Shown: positions 17,661 to 27,149 of the stretch, piece by piece
Position numbering within the stretch: position 1 is the first letter of the stretch
Layout of the letters: the number at the start of each line of letters is the position of its first letter
From: Alsobacter sp045348435
GTDB lineage: Bacteria > Pseudomonadota > Alphaproteobacteria > Rhizobiales > Beijerinckiaceae
Assembly (NCBI RefSeq): GCF_045348435.1
Contig: NZ_CP157484.1
Span: forward strand, 1,116,001-1,180,000
Length of the DNA stretch: 64,000 nucleotides
Direction of reading: 5' to 3'
Made by a program: the position numbers and the translations under genes
Notes under the pieces: generated by a model
Database searches by the model: none
The model's input: the letters and a program-made list of their open reading frames with translations, nothing else
Told to the model about the DNA's origin: nothing

Positions 17661-18458
17661 ATGAAAGAGACTTCGTGGGACACGCTAATCGCGAAGGCTC
17701 CCTTCGGCCTGGACCGTCGCGCAAGGCGGTCCGAGGCGCAGCCGAACGTCCATGCGGCGTCCTCCCGTCCGGTTCCGTTCGGCAGGGCGGGGACGCCCCG
17801 GGGCGACTATCGCGGCGAGCGGCGGGGCGAGCTTGTCGGCTCGACCGAGCCGGTCAGTCCCTATCTGTATTCCCGCCGCAAGCGCGTGTTCGACATCGTG
17901 GTGGCGTCGTTGGCCCTGATGGCGCTCGCGCCGATCCTGGTGATGGTGGCCAGCCTGGTCCGGGCGACCTCGCGCGGTCCGGTGCTGTTCCGCCAGCCTC
18001 GCGGCGGCCAGGGCGGCGCGCCGTTCCGGGTGTGCAAGTTCCGCTCGATGTCGATCGACGCGTCGGCGCAGGGCGACGTCGTCCAGGCGACGCGCGGCGA
18101 TCCGCGAATCACGCCGGTGGGCCAGTTCATCCGCCGCACCAGCATCGACGAGCTGCCGCAGCTGCTGAACGTCATCAAGGGCGAGATGTCGCTGGTGGGG
18201 CCTCGCCCGCACGCCGTGGCGCATGACCGGTTCTTCGGCGAGCGCGTGCCCGGATACCACCGGCGCTTCGTGGCCCGTCCGGGCGTGTCGGGTCTGGCGC
18301 AGGTTCGCGGCGCCCGGGGCGAGACGCCGCGCATCGAGGACATGCAGAGGCGGGTCGAGCTCGATCTCGAATACATCCGCCACGCGTCGCTGAGCATGGA
18401 CGTGAAGATCCTGATCGCGACCGGTCGCGAGATCTTCTTCAGCTCGTCGGCCTACTGA
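17661..18458 (+). CDS. exopolysaccharide priming sugar transferase (ExoY/WbaP family)
   Basis: 265 residues. A soluble N-terminus of about 65 residues precedes KRVFDIVVASLALMALAPILVMVA, the single membrane helix of short polyprenyl-phosphate hexose-1-phosphate transferases. The catalytic domain has FRQPRGGQGG, CKFRSM, RRTSIDELPQLLNVIKGEMSLVGPRP and RPGVSGLAQV. It should transfer Glc- or Gal-1-P to undecaprenyl phosphate to start repeat-unit assembly. Start at ATG 17661 with GGGAGA upstream. It is followed at 70 bp by the OPX gene. Confidence 0.93.
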   Translation: MKETSWDTLIAKAPFGLDRRARRSEAQPNVHAASSRPVPFGRAGTPRGDYRGERRGELVGSTEPVSPYLYSRRKRVFDIVVASLALMALAPILVMVASLVRATSRGPVLFRQPRGGQGGAPFRVCKFRSMSIDASAQGDVVQATRGDPRITPVGQFIRRTSIDELPQLLNVIKGEMSLVGPRPHAVAHDRFFGERVPGYHRRFVARPGVSGLAQVRGARGETPRIEDMQRRVELDLEYIRHASLSMDVKILIATGREIFFSSSAY

Positions 18459-18528
18459 AGTCGTGTGTTGGGCGTCAGCGCGTCCCTGAACGGTCGCAGA
18501 GACCGACAATCCATTCGGAGGTGACGAG

Positions 18529-19812
18529 TTGAAACATCCCCTCACTCATCGAACCGCGGCCCGCATGGGCCGCGTCGCCGTGTTGGCGGGCGGCCTCGCA
18601 TTGTGGGGCGTCGCGCCGGCCTTCGCCGAATACGCCGTGCAGAGCGGCGACGTGATCGAGATCTCCGTCGCCGGGCTGCCCGACCTCAAGCAGCGCAGCA
18701 CCGTCGGCCTCGCCGGCGAGATCGCCGTGCCGATGATCGCGCCGGTCCGGGTCGCCGGGCTGAGCCTCCCGGAGGTGCAGAAGAAGATCAAGGCGGAGCT
18801 GTCGCAAAAGCTCTACCAGCAGCACGCCAGCGACGGGCGCGAGGCGGTGACGGCGATCTCGCCGGAGGCCGTGATGGTCTCCATCGTCGAGTATCGCCCG
18901 GTCTATCTCAGCGGCGACGTCACCAAGCCCGGCGCCCAGACCTACCGGCCCGGCATGACGGTCCGCCAGGCGGTGGCGCTGGCCGGCGGCTACGAGATTA
19001 TGCGGTTCCGGATGAACAACCCGTTCCTGGAATCGGCCGACCTGCGCACCGAATACCAGACGCTCTGGATGCAGTTCGTGAAGCAGCAGGCCACGATCTG
19101 GCGGCTGCAGAATGAGATGGATCCCAGCCGCAAGGGCGGGCCTTCGCTTGAGCAGATGACCCAGGCGCCGCTGCCGGAGGCCGAACTGGCCCGCGTCCGC
19201 GACATCGCCAAGCAGGAGCTCGCGCTTCGCCAGGGCCAGAACGACGCCGAGCGGGGCCATCTGCAGAAGGCCGTCACCCTGGCGTCCTCGCAGATCGACC
19301 TCCTGAAGTCCCGCCAGGGCAAGGACAATGAGAACGTGCAGGTCGACTCCGCCGACTATGAGAAGCTCAAGGAGTTCTCGTCGCGCGGCAACGTGCCGAT
19401 GACGCGCCTGTCAGAGGCGCGGCGCCTCTATCTGTTCTCGGCGACCCAGTCGCTGCAGACGGAGGTGCAGCTCACCACCACGCTGCGCGAGAAGGAAGAG
19501 GCCGAACGCAAGGTCGGGCGCTTCTGGGAGGATCGCCGCAAGGAGATCCTGAGCCAGCTCGCCGAATCCAATGTCGAGCTGAACCGGATCCGCTCCCGCC
19601 TGCAGGCGGTCGGCGAGAAGATCACCTATACGGGCATGATCCGCTCGCAGCTCACCCGCGGCGGGGCCTCCAACCCGGTGATCAAGGTGTACCGCGCGGC
19701 CTCCGGCGGCGGCGGCGAATCGGTCGTGGACGAGGACGCGGAGATCTTCCCGGGCGACACCGTCGAGGTGGCGCTGCACACCGAAACGCCTCTCGCGAAG
19801 CTCCAGGATTGA
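18529..19812 (+). CDS. polysaccharide export protein (OPX, ExoF-like)
   Basis: 427 residues. The start is TTG, supported by a perfect GGAGGTGA ribosome site 4 nt away. A cleavable signal (ending APAFA) without lipobox cysteine is followed by the Poly_export motif YAVQSGDVIEISVAGLPDL, a SLBB-like RPVYLSGDVTKPGAQTY segment, and a long helical region of about residues 170-370. This layout is that of rhizobial ExoF rather than E. coli Wza. It should form the periplasmic or outer-membrane conduit for the polymer. Confidence 0.92.
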   Translation: MKHPLTHRTAARMGRVAVLAGGLALWGVAPAFAEYAVQSGDVIEISVAGLPDLKQRSTVGLAGEIAVPMIAPVRVAGLSLPEVQKKIKAELSQKLYQQHASDGREAVTAISPEAVMVSIVEYRPVYLSGDVTKPGAQTYRPGMTVRQAVALAGGYEIMRFRMNNPFLESADLRTEYQTLWMQFVKQQATIWRLQNEMDPSRKGGPSLEQMTQAPLPEAELARVRDIAKQELALRQGQNDAERGHLQKAVTLASSQIDLLKSRQGKDNENVQVDSADYEKLKEFSSRGNVPMTRLSEARRLYLFSATQSLQTEVQLTTTLREKEEAERKVGRFWEDRRKEILSQLAESNVELNRIRSRLQAVGEKITYTGMIRSQLTRGGASNPVIKVYRAASGGGGESVVDEDAEIFPGDTVEVALHTETPLAKLQD

Positions 19813-19817
19813 GCGCC

Positions 19818-21002
19818 GTGACGCAAGCGGCCATCAGGGTCGCCGCCGAGGGCCGCGCGGGCGAGCCGCAGCGCCTCACCCGGCGCGCGGCCCTCGGCTC
19901 GATGCTCGCCGCCGCGGCGGCGGTCGCCGGCGCGAGGACGGGTCCGGCCCTTGCCGCCGCGCCGCGCGGGCCGATGGCGCTCGCCCGGGGCGTGAACCTG
20001 TCCCACTGGTTCGCCCAGAGCTTCGAGGGTTATTCGGCCACGCATCTGGCCCTGTTCGTGAAGCCTCAGGACCTGGCGCGGCTGCGCGCCGCCGGCTTCG
20101 CGCACGCCAGGCTGAACCTGGATCCCGACGTCATGTTCCCGTCGGGAACCGCCCTCGACGCCACCGCGCTGACGCTGCTCAACCGCGCGCTCGACGCCAT
20201 CGACGCGGCCGGTCTCGCCACCGTGGTCGACCTGCATCCCGGATCCGGCAAGGAGAAGCTCGCCGAGAGCGCCGGGCAGGCGCAGTTCGTGGAGCGCTGG
20301 AGCCGCCTCGCCCGCGCGCTCGCCGGCCGCGATCCCGCCCGCCTCGCGCTGGAGATCCTGAACGAGCCCGAGCCGCTCCGGGACGACGCATGGTGGGCGT
20401 TGCAGGAGAGGGCGCTCGCCGCGATCCGTGCGGCCGATCAGTCCCGGACCGTCATCGTCGCCGGCGGCGGCTGGAGCGGCATCGACGACCTCGTCAAGCG
20501 CACGCCCTATGGCGACCCCAACCTCGTCTACACGGTGCATTACTACGCCCCGATCCTCTTCACCCACCAGGCGGCGGAATGGACCTGGCCGGTGGCCACC
20601 CGCGTGTCCGGGCTGGGCTGGCCGGAGGACGCCGCGCGCGCCGAAGCCGCCGCCCAGGCAGCCACGCGCGATCAGGAGGCGCATGACCACGTGCGCGACC
20701 AGATCGGAGGCGGCGCCTTCACCCAGTCCGCCATGGCGGCGAGTTTCGACACCCTGGGCGACTGGGCCCGCCGGCACGGCGACCCGGCCATCTATGTGGG
20801 CGAGTTCGGCGCCTATGCGCGGGCCGCGCCCCGCGATGCGCGGCTGCGCTGGGTCGAGGCGGCGCGCCGCGAGTTCGAGCGGCGGGGCTGGGGCTGGGCC
20901 GTCTGGGACAGCTCCCGCAGCTTCGGCCTGCGCCCGGAATCCGGGCCGGACGCCCTTGATCCCGGCATGCTGGCCGCGCTGGGCCTGGAGGCCGGCCGAT
21001 GA
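19818..21002 (+). CDS. glycoside hydrolase family 5-like (cellulase/endoglucanase)
   Basis: About 394 residues. A twin-arginine-like signal (RLTRRAALGSML) ends near ALAA. The (beta/alpha)8 landmarks are GVNLSHWF, the acid/base in LEILNEPEPL, HYYAPILFTHQ and the nucleophile in YVGEFGAY. A TTG at 19809 overlaps the previous stop; the GTG at 19818 has CCAGGA at good spacing and is preferred. The 3' end overlaps the Wzy-like gene by 4 nt. Hydrolases in EPS operons often trim or release polymer, which is the likely role. Confidence 0.85.
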   Translation: MTQAAIRVAAEGRAGEPQRLTRRAALGSMLAAAAAVAGARTGPALAAAPRGPMALARGVNLSHWFAQSFEGYSATHLALFVKPQDLARLRAAGFAHARLNLDPDVMFPSGTALDATALTLLNRALDAIDAAGLATVVDLHPGSGKEKLAESAGQAQFVERWSRLARALAGRDPARLALEILNEPEPLRDDAWWALQERALAAIRAADQSRTVIVAGGGWSGIDDLVKRTPYGDPNLVYTVHYYAPILFTHQAAEWTWPVATRVSGLGWPEDAARAEAAAQAATRDQEAHDHVRDQIGGGAFTQSAMAASFDTLGDWARRHGDPAIYVGEFGAYARAAPRDARLRWVEAARREFERRGWGWAVWDSSRSFGLRPESGPDALDPGMLAALGLEAGR

Positions 21003-22525
21003 CGACGGCCCGCCAGCGTGTCCTGGCCGTTCGCGCGGCCATCGCCGCCCGCAGCGCGGAGAGGCGGGGGACCGGCCCGGCCTCGGCCGCGGCGCCGACC
21101 GCCCCGACCGGGAGCTGGCTCCCGCCGCTGTCTGCGGGACCCATGGCCCTGGCCTGCGCGGCCCTGGCGGCGCTTTATGTGGCCCTGGCGGCCGCCGCCT
21201 TCATGGACGACGACTATGTCAGCCTCGTCCTGATCCTCGCGATCCCGTTCGCGCCCGTCGCCCTCCTGGCCGGCCAGCGGGCGCTGATGGGCGTGGCTCC
21301 CTATTCGACGATGCTGGCGATCGGCATCGTGCTGATCGAGAGCGCCAGCTGGCGCACGCGCGAATACGCCGACAAGAGCATCGACCTTCAGGTCGCCCTC
21401 AAGCTCGGCGGGATCGCGCTGTTGCTCGCCCTGAGCGCGCCCACGGTCTTCAGGAGCTTCCGCACGGGCCTCGCGACGCCCTGGTCGCTGTGGCTGGGCT
21501 GGCTCGGCTTCACGATCATGACCTGCGTCTACGCGGTGGCGCCCGCCTATGCGGCGGTGGCCGCCGTCTCGATCACCGGCGGCTATCTCTATCTGTGGAG
21601 CATCGGCGAGGAGCAGGGCGAGACCACCGTCGTCAAGATGATGATCCTGGCCTGCTTCGTTCTCTGCGCCGCCTCCGTGGTGGTCTATTTCGCGGTCCCG
21701 TCGCTGGGGCGCATGAGCGACTGGGTGAACAACGTGTTCGTGCCCACGTCCCGCCTCCAGGGCGTGTTCGGCTCGGCCAACGCCGCCGGGTCGGCCGGCG
21801 CGGTCGGGCTGATGCTGAGCTTCCTGGTGCTGGAGCGCGGCAAGCGCGGCCTCCTGTTCTGGGCGGCGGTGGGCTCCTTCGCGTTCTGCCTCGTGCTCAG
21901 CAACAACCGGATGGCGCTGGCGGCCGCCGGCCTGGCCTTCGGCTACGTGTTCATCCAGAAGGGCGACAAGCCCCTCAAGATCGCGCTCCTTCTGGTCGGC
22001 GCGGGCGTGGCGGCGGTGGCGGGCTATCTGTGGGGCGAGCAGTTGCTCGACCTCGTGTCGCGGTCCGGCTCGGCCGAGGAGGTCCTGACCGGCACCGGCC
22101 GCACCCGCATCTGGGAGGTCGTGATCAGCCTGTGGCTGGAGCACCCGCTGCTGGGGCTCGGCTTCACCTCCTCGGGGCAGATCCTGCCGAAGAACGAGAT
22201 GCTCTTCGTCGCCGCCGCGCACGCCCATAACGTCTTCCTGGAGACGCTGTTCTCCGGCGGGCTGGTCGGCCTCGGCCTGTTCATGGCCGCGCTGATCGCC
22301 TCGATCCGCCGCGCGGCCCGCGCCGGCGCGCACGCCAAGGTGGCTTACCTGCTGTTCTTCATGCTGTACGGCATGACGGAGCCGATCGTGAACGGCCTCG
22401 TGGGCTTCCCCTCGATGTCCTTCGCGCTCGCCTGCATCCTGCCGGTCTTGCAGGACCGCCGGACCCGGCCCAATCCGCTGGGCTTGGCGCCGCTGGCCGG
22501 CCGCAGCCCGGAGCCGGCGGCATGA
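20999..22525 (+). CDS. O-antigen ligase/polymerase family membrane protein (Wzy-like)
   Basis: 508 residues with about twelve hydrophobic segments. The Wzy_C-type core is visible: SRLQGVFGSANAAGSAG, LSNNRMALAAAGLAFG, and TGTGRTRIWEVVISLWLEHPLLGLGF with the conserved Arg and His, then AHNVFLETLFSGGLVGL. It should polymerise repeat units in the periplasm. ATGA overlaps join it to the GH5 gene upstream and the flippase gene downstream. Confidence 0.9.
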   Translation: MTTARQRVLAVRAAIAARSAERRGTGPASAAAPTAPTGSWLPPLSAGPMALACAALAALYVALAAAAFMDDDYVSLVLILAIPFAPVALLAGQRALMGVAPYSTMLAIGIVLIESASWRTREYADKSIDLQVALKLGGIALLLALSAPTVFRSFRTGLATPWSLWLGWLGFTIMTCVYAVAPAYAAVAAVSITGGYLYLWSIGEEQGETTVVKMMILACFVLCAASVVVYFAVPSLGRMSDWVNNVFVPTSRLQGVFGSANAAGSAGAVGLMLSFLVLERGKRGLLFWAAVGSFAFCLVLSNNRMALAAAGLAFGYVFIQKGDKPLKIALLLVGAGVAAVAGYLWGEQLLDLVSRSGSAEEVLTGTGRTRIWEVVISLWLEHPLLGLGFTSSGQILPKNEMLFVAAAHAHNVFLETLFSGGLVGLGLFMAALIASIRRAARAGAHAKVAYLLFFMLYGMTEPIVNGLVGFPSMSFALACILPVLQDRRTRPNPLGLAPLAGRSPEPAA

Positions 22526-23982
22526 CGGCGATCTCCACCGAGGCGGAGGCCGGCCTGGCGGACGGCGCGCCGCGCAAGGGCCGCGTGAGCGCCGGCGGGA
22601 CGCTGCTCGGCGCGAACCTGCTCGAGGCGATCCTTCCCTTCCTGCGCAACATCGCGCTGGCGCGCCTCATCGCGCCCGATCAGTTCGGACTGGCGATCTC
22701 GCTTTCCGTCGTGCTCGGCATGATCGAGGTGATCACCGATTTCGGCCTGCCGATCTTCGCTGTGAGCAAGACCACCACGGCCTCCGACGACGAGATCATG
22801 CCCACGCTCCAGAGCCTCGCCTTGCTGCGCGCCGCCGCGATCGGCGCCGTGCTGGCGGCCGCGTCGCCCTTCGTGGCGCAGCTCTTCGGGGCGACGGACA
22901 AGGCGTGGGTCTACGCCTTGCTGGGCGTCATCGCGCTGCTGCGGGGCTTCAACAATCTCGGTCCCAAGGAGTGCATGCGCCACTACGTGTTCTGGCGCGA
23001 GGCCACGGTGATCTCCACCACCCAGACGGTCTGGGCCGTGGTCACGGTCGCGATCGCGGCGCTTCAGGGCGGCTTTGAATGCATGATCTGGGGCATGCTG
23101 GCGGCGACCGTGGCTGAGGTGGCGCTCACCCACGGGCTGTCGCCCAGGCCCTATCGGCTGGGATGGAACGCGGACGCCGCCAAGGACGCCTCCCGGTTCG
23201 GCCGCCCGCTGCTCGTCAACGGCATGGCCGTGTCGCTCGCCATGGGAGACCGCCTGCTCGTCGGCAGCCTGCTCGGGCCGTCCGCGCTGGCGCTCTACAA
23301 CGTCGCCTATGGGACGGCCACGCTGCCGCGCTCGGTGCTGTCCAAGTTCCTGAACAGCATGTTCGTGCCCATCTTCACCAACAGCCGCGCCCAGCCGGAG
23401 AGGTTCGCCCGCGTGTCGGACCTGTGGGCCTGGCTTCTCTCGGCGCTCGGCTGCTTCTACGGGCTCGGCTTGGCGCTGCTGGGCGACGAGGTGCTGGGCC
23501 TCGTCTTCGGCGCCCATTACCGGCCGACGCGCCTCTTCATGTGCCTGGCCGGCATGAGCGTCTTCGTGAAGTTCATGATGATGCTGCCGGTGCCGGCGGC
23601 CTATGCGTCCGGCCGGACGCGGCTGGTGAGCCTGGGCTCGATCATGTCGGCCTGCGCCGTCGCGCCGGCCGGGCTGATCCTGATCCTGACCCGCAATCTC
23701 GACGCCTTCCTGCTCACGATCGTGGCGGCCGAATTCGGCGCCGCGATCATCTATGCGCGCTGGGCGCTGCGGGCGCAGGCCTTCACGCCGCGGGTCGCTT
23801 GGCTCTGCCTCGGGGCGCCTCTCGCGCCGCTGGCCGCGCTCGCGCTGCTGGCGTGGACCACGCCCCAGCTGGCGCGCCTCGACTGGGCCATGGCGTGTTT
23901 TGGCGGAGTCGCGGCCGCAGCGGCGTTCTACGGCGCGGTCGCGGTCATGTTCCGCATCGACTTCAGGACGCTGCTCCACTGA
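22522..23982 (+). CDS. lipopolysaccharide/oligosaccharide flippase (Wzx, MOP superfamily)
   Basis: 486 residues, about twelve to fourteen TM segments. LRNIALARLIAPDQFGLA and the mid-protein GDRLLVGSLLGPSALALYNVAY are typical of the polysaccharide-transport branch of the MOP superfamily. It should flip lipid-linked repeat units to the periplasmic face for the Wzy-like protein. It overlaps the upstream gene by 4 nt and is followed after 34 bp by a GT2-like gene. Confidence 0.9.
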   Translation: MTAISTEAEAGLADGAPRKGRVSAGGTLLGANLLEAILPFLRNIALARLIAPDQFGLAISLSVVLGMIEVITDFGLPIFAVSKTTTASDDEIMPTLQSLALLRAAAIGAVLAAASPFVAQLFGATDKAWVYALLGVIALLRGFNNLGPKECMRHYVFWREATVISTTQTVWAVVTVAIAALQGGFECMIWGMLAATVAEVALTHGLSPRPYRLGWNADAAKDASRFGRPLLVNGMAVSLAMGDRLLVGSLLGPSALALYNVAYGTATLPRSVLSKFLNSMFVPIFTNSRAQPERFARVSDLWAWLLSALGCFYGLGLALLGDEVLGLVFGAHYRPTRLFMCLAGMSVFVKFMMMLPVPAAYASGRTRLVSLGSIMSACAVAPAGLILILTRNLDAFLLTIVAAEFGAAIIYARWALRAQAFTPRVAWLCLGAPLAPLAALALLAWTTPQLARLDWAMACFGGVAAAAAFYGAVAVMFRIDFRTLLH

Positions 23983-24016
23983 GCGCGGACGCCCGAACCG
24001 ACGAGGTGAACTCGCA

Positions 24017-24883
24017 ATGACCATCTACCTGTTCTCGACGACGGATTTCGCCGGACCCCGCAAGGCGGACTTCCAGCGCCTGCTGGACTCCGTCGGGACG
24101 CAGTCGGGGCTCGCCAGTCCCGTCGTGCACTATGTGATGCTGCAGAACTGCGCCGAGGCGGAGTTCACCGCCTATGCGGCGACGGCCCCGGCCAGGATGC
24201 GGCTGATGCGGTCGCCGGGGCGCATGTCCCTGTCCGCCGCCCGCAACGAACTGCTGCGCGCGGCGCTCGCGGCGGAGAGCTTCGGCGAGGACGACCTCGT
24301 CGCATTCCCGGACGACGACTGCTGGCTGCCGGAGCGCCTGCTGGGCTCGGTGATGGCGCTGTTCGCGGCCCGGCCGACGCTCGATCTGTTGATCTGCCGG
24401 GTCTCGATGACGCCTGATGAGCGTCCGCCGACGCCCCAGGAGGTCGTCGAGCCGACGACGCCGCAGCTGGTCCGGCTCAGCAGCTCCAACAACATGATGC
24501 TGCGCGGCGTCCTTTTGCCCCAGCTTGGGCTGTTCGATCCGGAGCTGGGGCTCGGCACACCGGCCAAGGGCGGCGAAGACACCGATTTCGTCATCCGCGC
24601 CTCGCTGCGGGCGCGGTCGGTCGGGTTCATCCCTCGGCCGCTGGTCGGGCATCCGGAATCGGACCAGGCGTCCGCCTCCAAGTATTTCCCCGGCACGCTG
24701 CTGGTGCTGTCCCGCCACGCCTGGCGCAAGCCGAGCCTCATGCGCGAATTCGTGCGCAAGCTGGCCGTGGGGGCCTATTTCGTCGCGAACGGCCGCCTCA
24801 GCACCCCCGAATATCGCGGCGCACTGCGTCGGGCGGCGCGCTCCTTCATCGCCCCCGAGAACCGCCGGAGGACCGCAGCGTGA
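24017..24883 (+). CDS. glycosyltransferase family 2-like protein
   Basis: 288 residues. SAARNELLRAAL precedes VAFPDDDCWLPERLL, whose DDD (residues 99-101) is the metal/nucleotide-binding acidic motif of GT-A enzymes. GLGTPAKGGEDTDFVIRA carries the ED motif near the catalytic base. The start ATG 24017 follows GAGGTGA. The GT8 gene downstream overlaps by 4 nt. Donor unknown; it probably builds the exopolysaccharide repeat unit. Confidence 0.88.
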   Translation: MTIYLFSTTDFAGPRKADFQRLLDSVGTQSGLASPVVHYVMLQNCAEAEFTAYAATAPARMRLMRSPGRMSLSAARNELLRAALAAESFGEDDLVAFPDDDCWLPERLLGSVMALFAARPTLDLLICRVSMTPDERPPTPQEVVEPTTPQLVRLSSSNNMMLRGVLLPQLGLFDPELGLGTPAKGGEDTDFVIRASLRARSVGFIPRPLVGHPESDQASASKYFPGTLLVLSRHAWRKPSLMREFVRKLAVGAYFVANGRLSTPEYRGALRRAARSFIAPENRRRTAA

Positions 24884-25848
24884 CCGACCGGATCTGCATT
24901 CTGCTGTGCGTCGACGAGAACTACCGGCGCCAGGCCGGCGTCGCCGTGAGCTCGCTGGCCAGGGCCACCCCGGGCGGCCTCGACGTCCACATCGCGGCTT
25001 TCGACCGCGACCGCGCCGCATCGGCCGCCATCTTCGACCCGCTGGTCGCGCGCCATCCCGACATGAGCCTGACCTTCCACGACCTGGACGCGTCGGTGTT
25101 CGACGGCCTGCATGTCACCAAGGCGTTCCCCAGAAGCATCTATACGCGGCTCATCTTCGACCGCTTCCTGGACCCCGCCATCGAGCGCGTGCTCTACATC
25201 GACGCCGACGTGGTGGTGTGCGGCGACCTGCGGCCGCTGTGGAGCACGGATCTCGGCGGCGCCGTGCTGGCGGCGTCGCGCGACCCGTTCCGGCAGGACC
25301 CGGAGCAGATCGGCTTCGCCGAGGACGAGCCCTATTTCAACTCCGGCATGCTGCTGATCGACCGCGCGCGCTGGAGGCAGGAGGGGGCCGAATACGCCAT
25401 CCTCGATCTCCTGGCCGCGAGAGGACGCGAGCTGCCCTGGATGGACCAGGACGCGCTCAACATGGTCCTGCGCGGGAAGGTGCGCTTCGTCGGCATGGAG
25501 TGGAACTACCAGCCCCGCTGCGCCGACGTGCCGCCCGACTTCCTGCAGCTCACCGAGGCGGACTACCGCGAGCTGCGCCGCCGTCCGCGCCTCGTGCACT
25601 ACACCACGAGCCACAAGCCGTGGAACGAAGCGTTCCGCGTCCACTACAGCGACCTCTTCTTCGCCGCCCAGGACGCCGCCGGCCTGCCCGACCCGCTGCG
25701 CTCGCGCCGTCCGCAAAACGCGGCGGAGCGGGCCCTCGCCGTCAAGACGGCGCTGCGCTGGCGGTTCCCCGGCGCGTTCCGCGCGCTCCGGCGCGTGCTG
25801 AAGCCGCAGGCGGCGGCGCGCATGTACCGGGCCGGTCCCCAGGGCTGA
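24880..25848 (+). CDS. glycosyltransferase family 8 protein
   Basis: 322 residues starting with GTG in a GTGA overlap with the preceding gene. RVLYIDADVVVCGDL contains the DxD motif (D108, D110). EPYFNSGMLLIDRARW, WMDQDALNMV and VHYTTSHKPWNEAF complete the GT8 pattern (LPS galactosyl/glucosyltransferases, glycogenin). It is a retaining transferase using a UDP-hexose, cytoplasmic, and the last gene of the plus-strand EPS operon. Confidence 0.92.
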   Translation: MTDRICILLCVDENYRRQAGVAVSSLARATPGGLDVHIAAFDRDRAASAAIFDPLVARHPDMSLTFHDLDASVFDGLHVTKAFPRSIYTRLIFDRFLDPAIERVLYIDADVVVCGDLRPLWSTDLGGAVLAASRDPFRQDPEQIGFAEDEPYFNSGMLLIDRARWRQEGAEYAILDLLAARGRELPWMDQDALNMVLRGKVRFVGMEWNYQPRCADVPPDFLQLTEADYRELRRRPRLVHYTTSHKPWNEAFRVHYSDLFFAAQDAAGLPDPLRSRRPQNAAERALAVKTALRWRFPGAFRALRRVLKPQAAARMYRAGPQG

Positions 25849-25854
25849 GCCGCG

Positions 25855-27099
25855 TCAGAGCAGCGTCCAGGCCGTATGGATCTGGGACGCGAGATGCTGT
25901 TGCGCGTCGGCGCTCTGGGCGATCCCCACCGCCACCGACGCCCGCGAGACGCCCGAATCCAAGAGGCCCTGCCAGAAATGCAGGCCCGAGCCGTCGGCGG
26001 AGCGGCCAAGCGCTCCCTGGTAGAGAAGGTCCACGAAGGCCGACGACGCCATCGACCCGTGCTGCTGGTGAAACTCCTGCGAGTTCAGCATCGTGGCGGC
26101 CACGTCCGATGGGCTCGCCCCGTGCTTGACGGCGCTGGTGAAGGCGGTCTGGCCGCCCTGGTCGGCGTCCCGGCCCAGAATGGCCCAGTAGAGCCGGCCC
26201 ACGCCGGCGGCGTCCGGATCGAGGCTGGCGCCCGGAGCCGAAGCCGGCCCGCCGCCGGACGAGCCGGCCGGCCCGAAGGCCGCCTTGAACGCCGCGCCTG
26301 AATGCGGGTTCTGGCCGGCGTGGAACTGCCCGTTGAAGTTCGCCGCGTTGGTTTCCCAGTAGTTCTGGAACACCATGCCGTGGTCGTTGAACCAGCGCGC
26401 CGCGTCCTGGATGTAGCCCTCGGCGTTGTCGCTCTGCACGCCCCATTCGGAGACGGCGGTCGCCTTGTGGTGGGCGGCGGCGAAGTCCTGCTGCCATTGC
26501 AGCCCGTAGGGCCCGTTGACCTTGCTCTGGAAGGCGGCGTGTCCGTCCGGCGAGTCCCATTGCAGGTTGTAGTAGAAGTCGGTCCCGACGACGTCCACAT
26601 AGGCGTCGCCCGGATAGGCCGTGGCGGGATCGATCACCGAGCCGCCGATATTGACGTCCCAGACGAATTTGAACCGGTCGGACACGCCCCGGAAGGTCTG
26701 GACGAGATCGCGGAACGCCCCGATGAAGGCGTCCTCGTGTCCCTTGGCCGACCAGGGCATCCAGTCGCCGTTGAACTCCCATCCGACCCGCACATAGATG
26801 GGGCCGCTGCTGTCGGCCGACTGCGCCAGCGCGTTGGCGGCGAGCTTGTAGTGGCCGTCGAAGGCGCCGGCGGCCGCCTGCTCCAGGCTCGCTCCCTGCA
26901 CGACGAGGGGGACGGACCAGATCACGTCCGCCCCCGACCCCTTCCACAGATCGGCGGCCCAGGGCACGGAACTGTCGAAGGCGGCCCAGTTCCAGTCGTT
27001 GAGATAGAACAGGACATGGTCGACCGGTCGGCCAAGCCAGTGCGAGAACGCGGCGAGGTCCGACGCATCGTTACCGACATAGGCGCTGAGCGCGACCAT
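25855..27099 (-). CDS. GH26-like beta-mannanase with C-terminal DUF4214 domain
   Basis: 414 residues. The hydrolase domain (about 1-285) has VRVGWEFNGDWMPW (acid/base E108), NLQW and AVSEWGVQSD (nucleophile E218), as in GH26. A Gly/Ser/Pro linker precedes a DUF4214 domain (about 298-400: LYWAILGRDADQGG, LYQGALGRSADGSG), common in RTX and type I-secreted or S-layer-associated proteins. No signal peptide is present. It is convergent with the EPS operon (6 bp gap) and could cleave the locus's own polymer. Confidence 0.82.
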   Translation of the reverse strand: MVALSAYVGNDASDLAAFSHWLGRPVDHVLFYLNDWNWAAFDSSVPWAADLWKGSGADVIWSVPLVVQGASLEQAAAGAFDGHYKLAANALAQSADSSGPIYVRVGWEFNGDWMPWSAKGHEDAFIGAFRDLVQTFRGVSDRFKFVWDVNIGGSVIDPATAYPGDAYVDVVGTDFYYNLQWDSPDGHAAFQSKVNGPYGLQWQQDFAAAHHKATAVSEWGVQSDNAEGYIQDAARWFNDHGMVFQNYWETNAANFNGQFHAGQNPHSGAAFKAAFGPAGSSGGGPASAPGASLDPDAAGVGRLYWAILGRDADQGGQTAFTSAVKHGASPSDVAATMLNSQEFHQQHGSMASSAFVDLLYQGALGRSADGSGLHFWQGLLDSGVSRASVAVGIAQSADAQQHLASQIHTAWTLL

Positions 27100-27149
27100 G
27101 AACCTTGCTCCGACATGATTCGGGATCGGCTCATGGGACGCCCTTGCTC

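Noticed and set aside
20428..22230. 600-codon plus-strand frame
   Set aside because: It overlaps the GH5 and Wzy-like genes, both with clear motifs and ATGA coupling; its protein is Arg/Pro/Gly-rich without motifs.
22345..24024. 559-codon minus-strand frame rich in His, Arg and Gln
   Set aside because: Antisense shadow of the Wzx-like gene.
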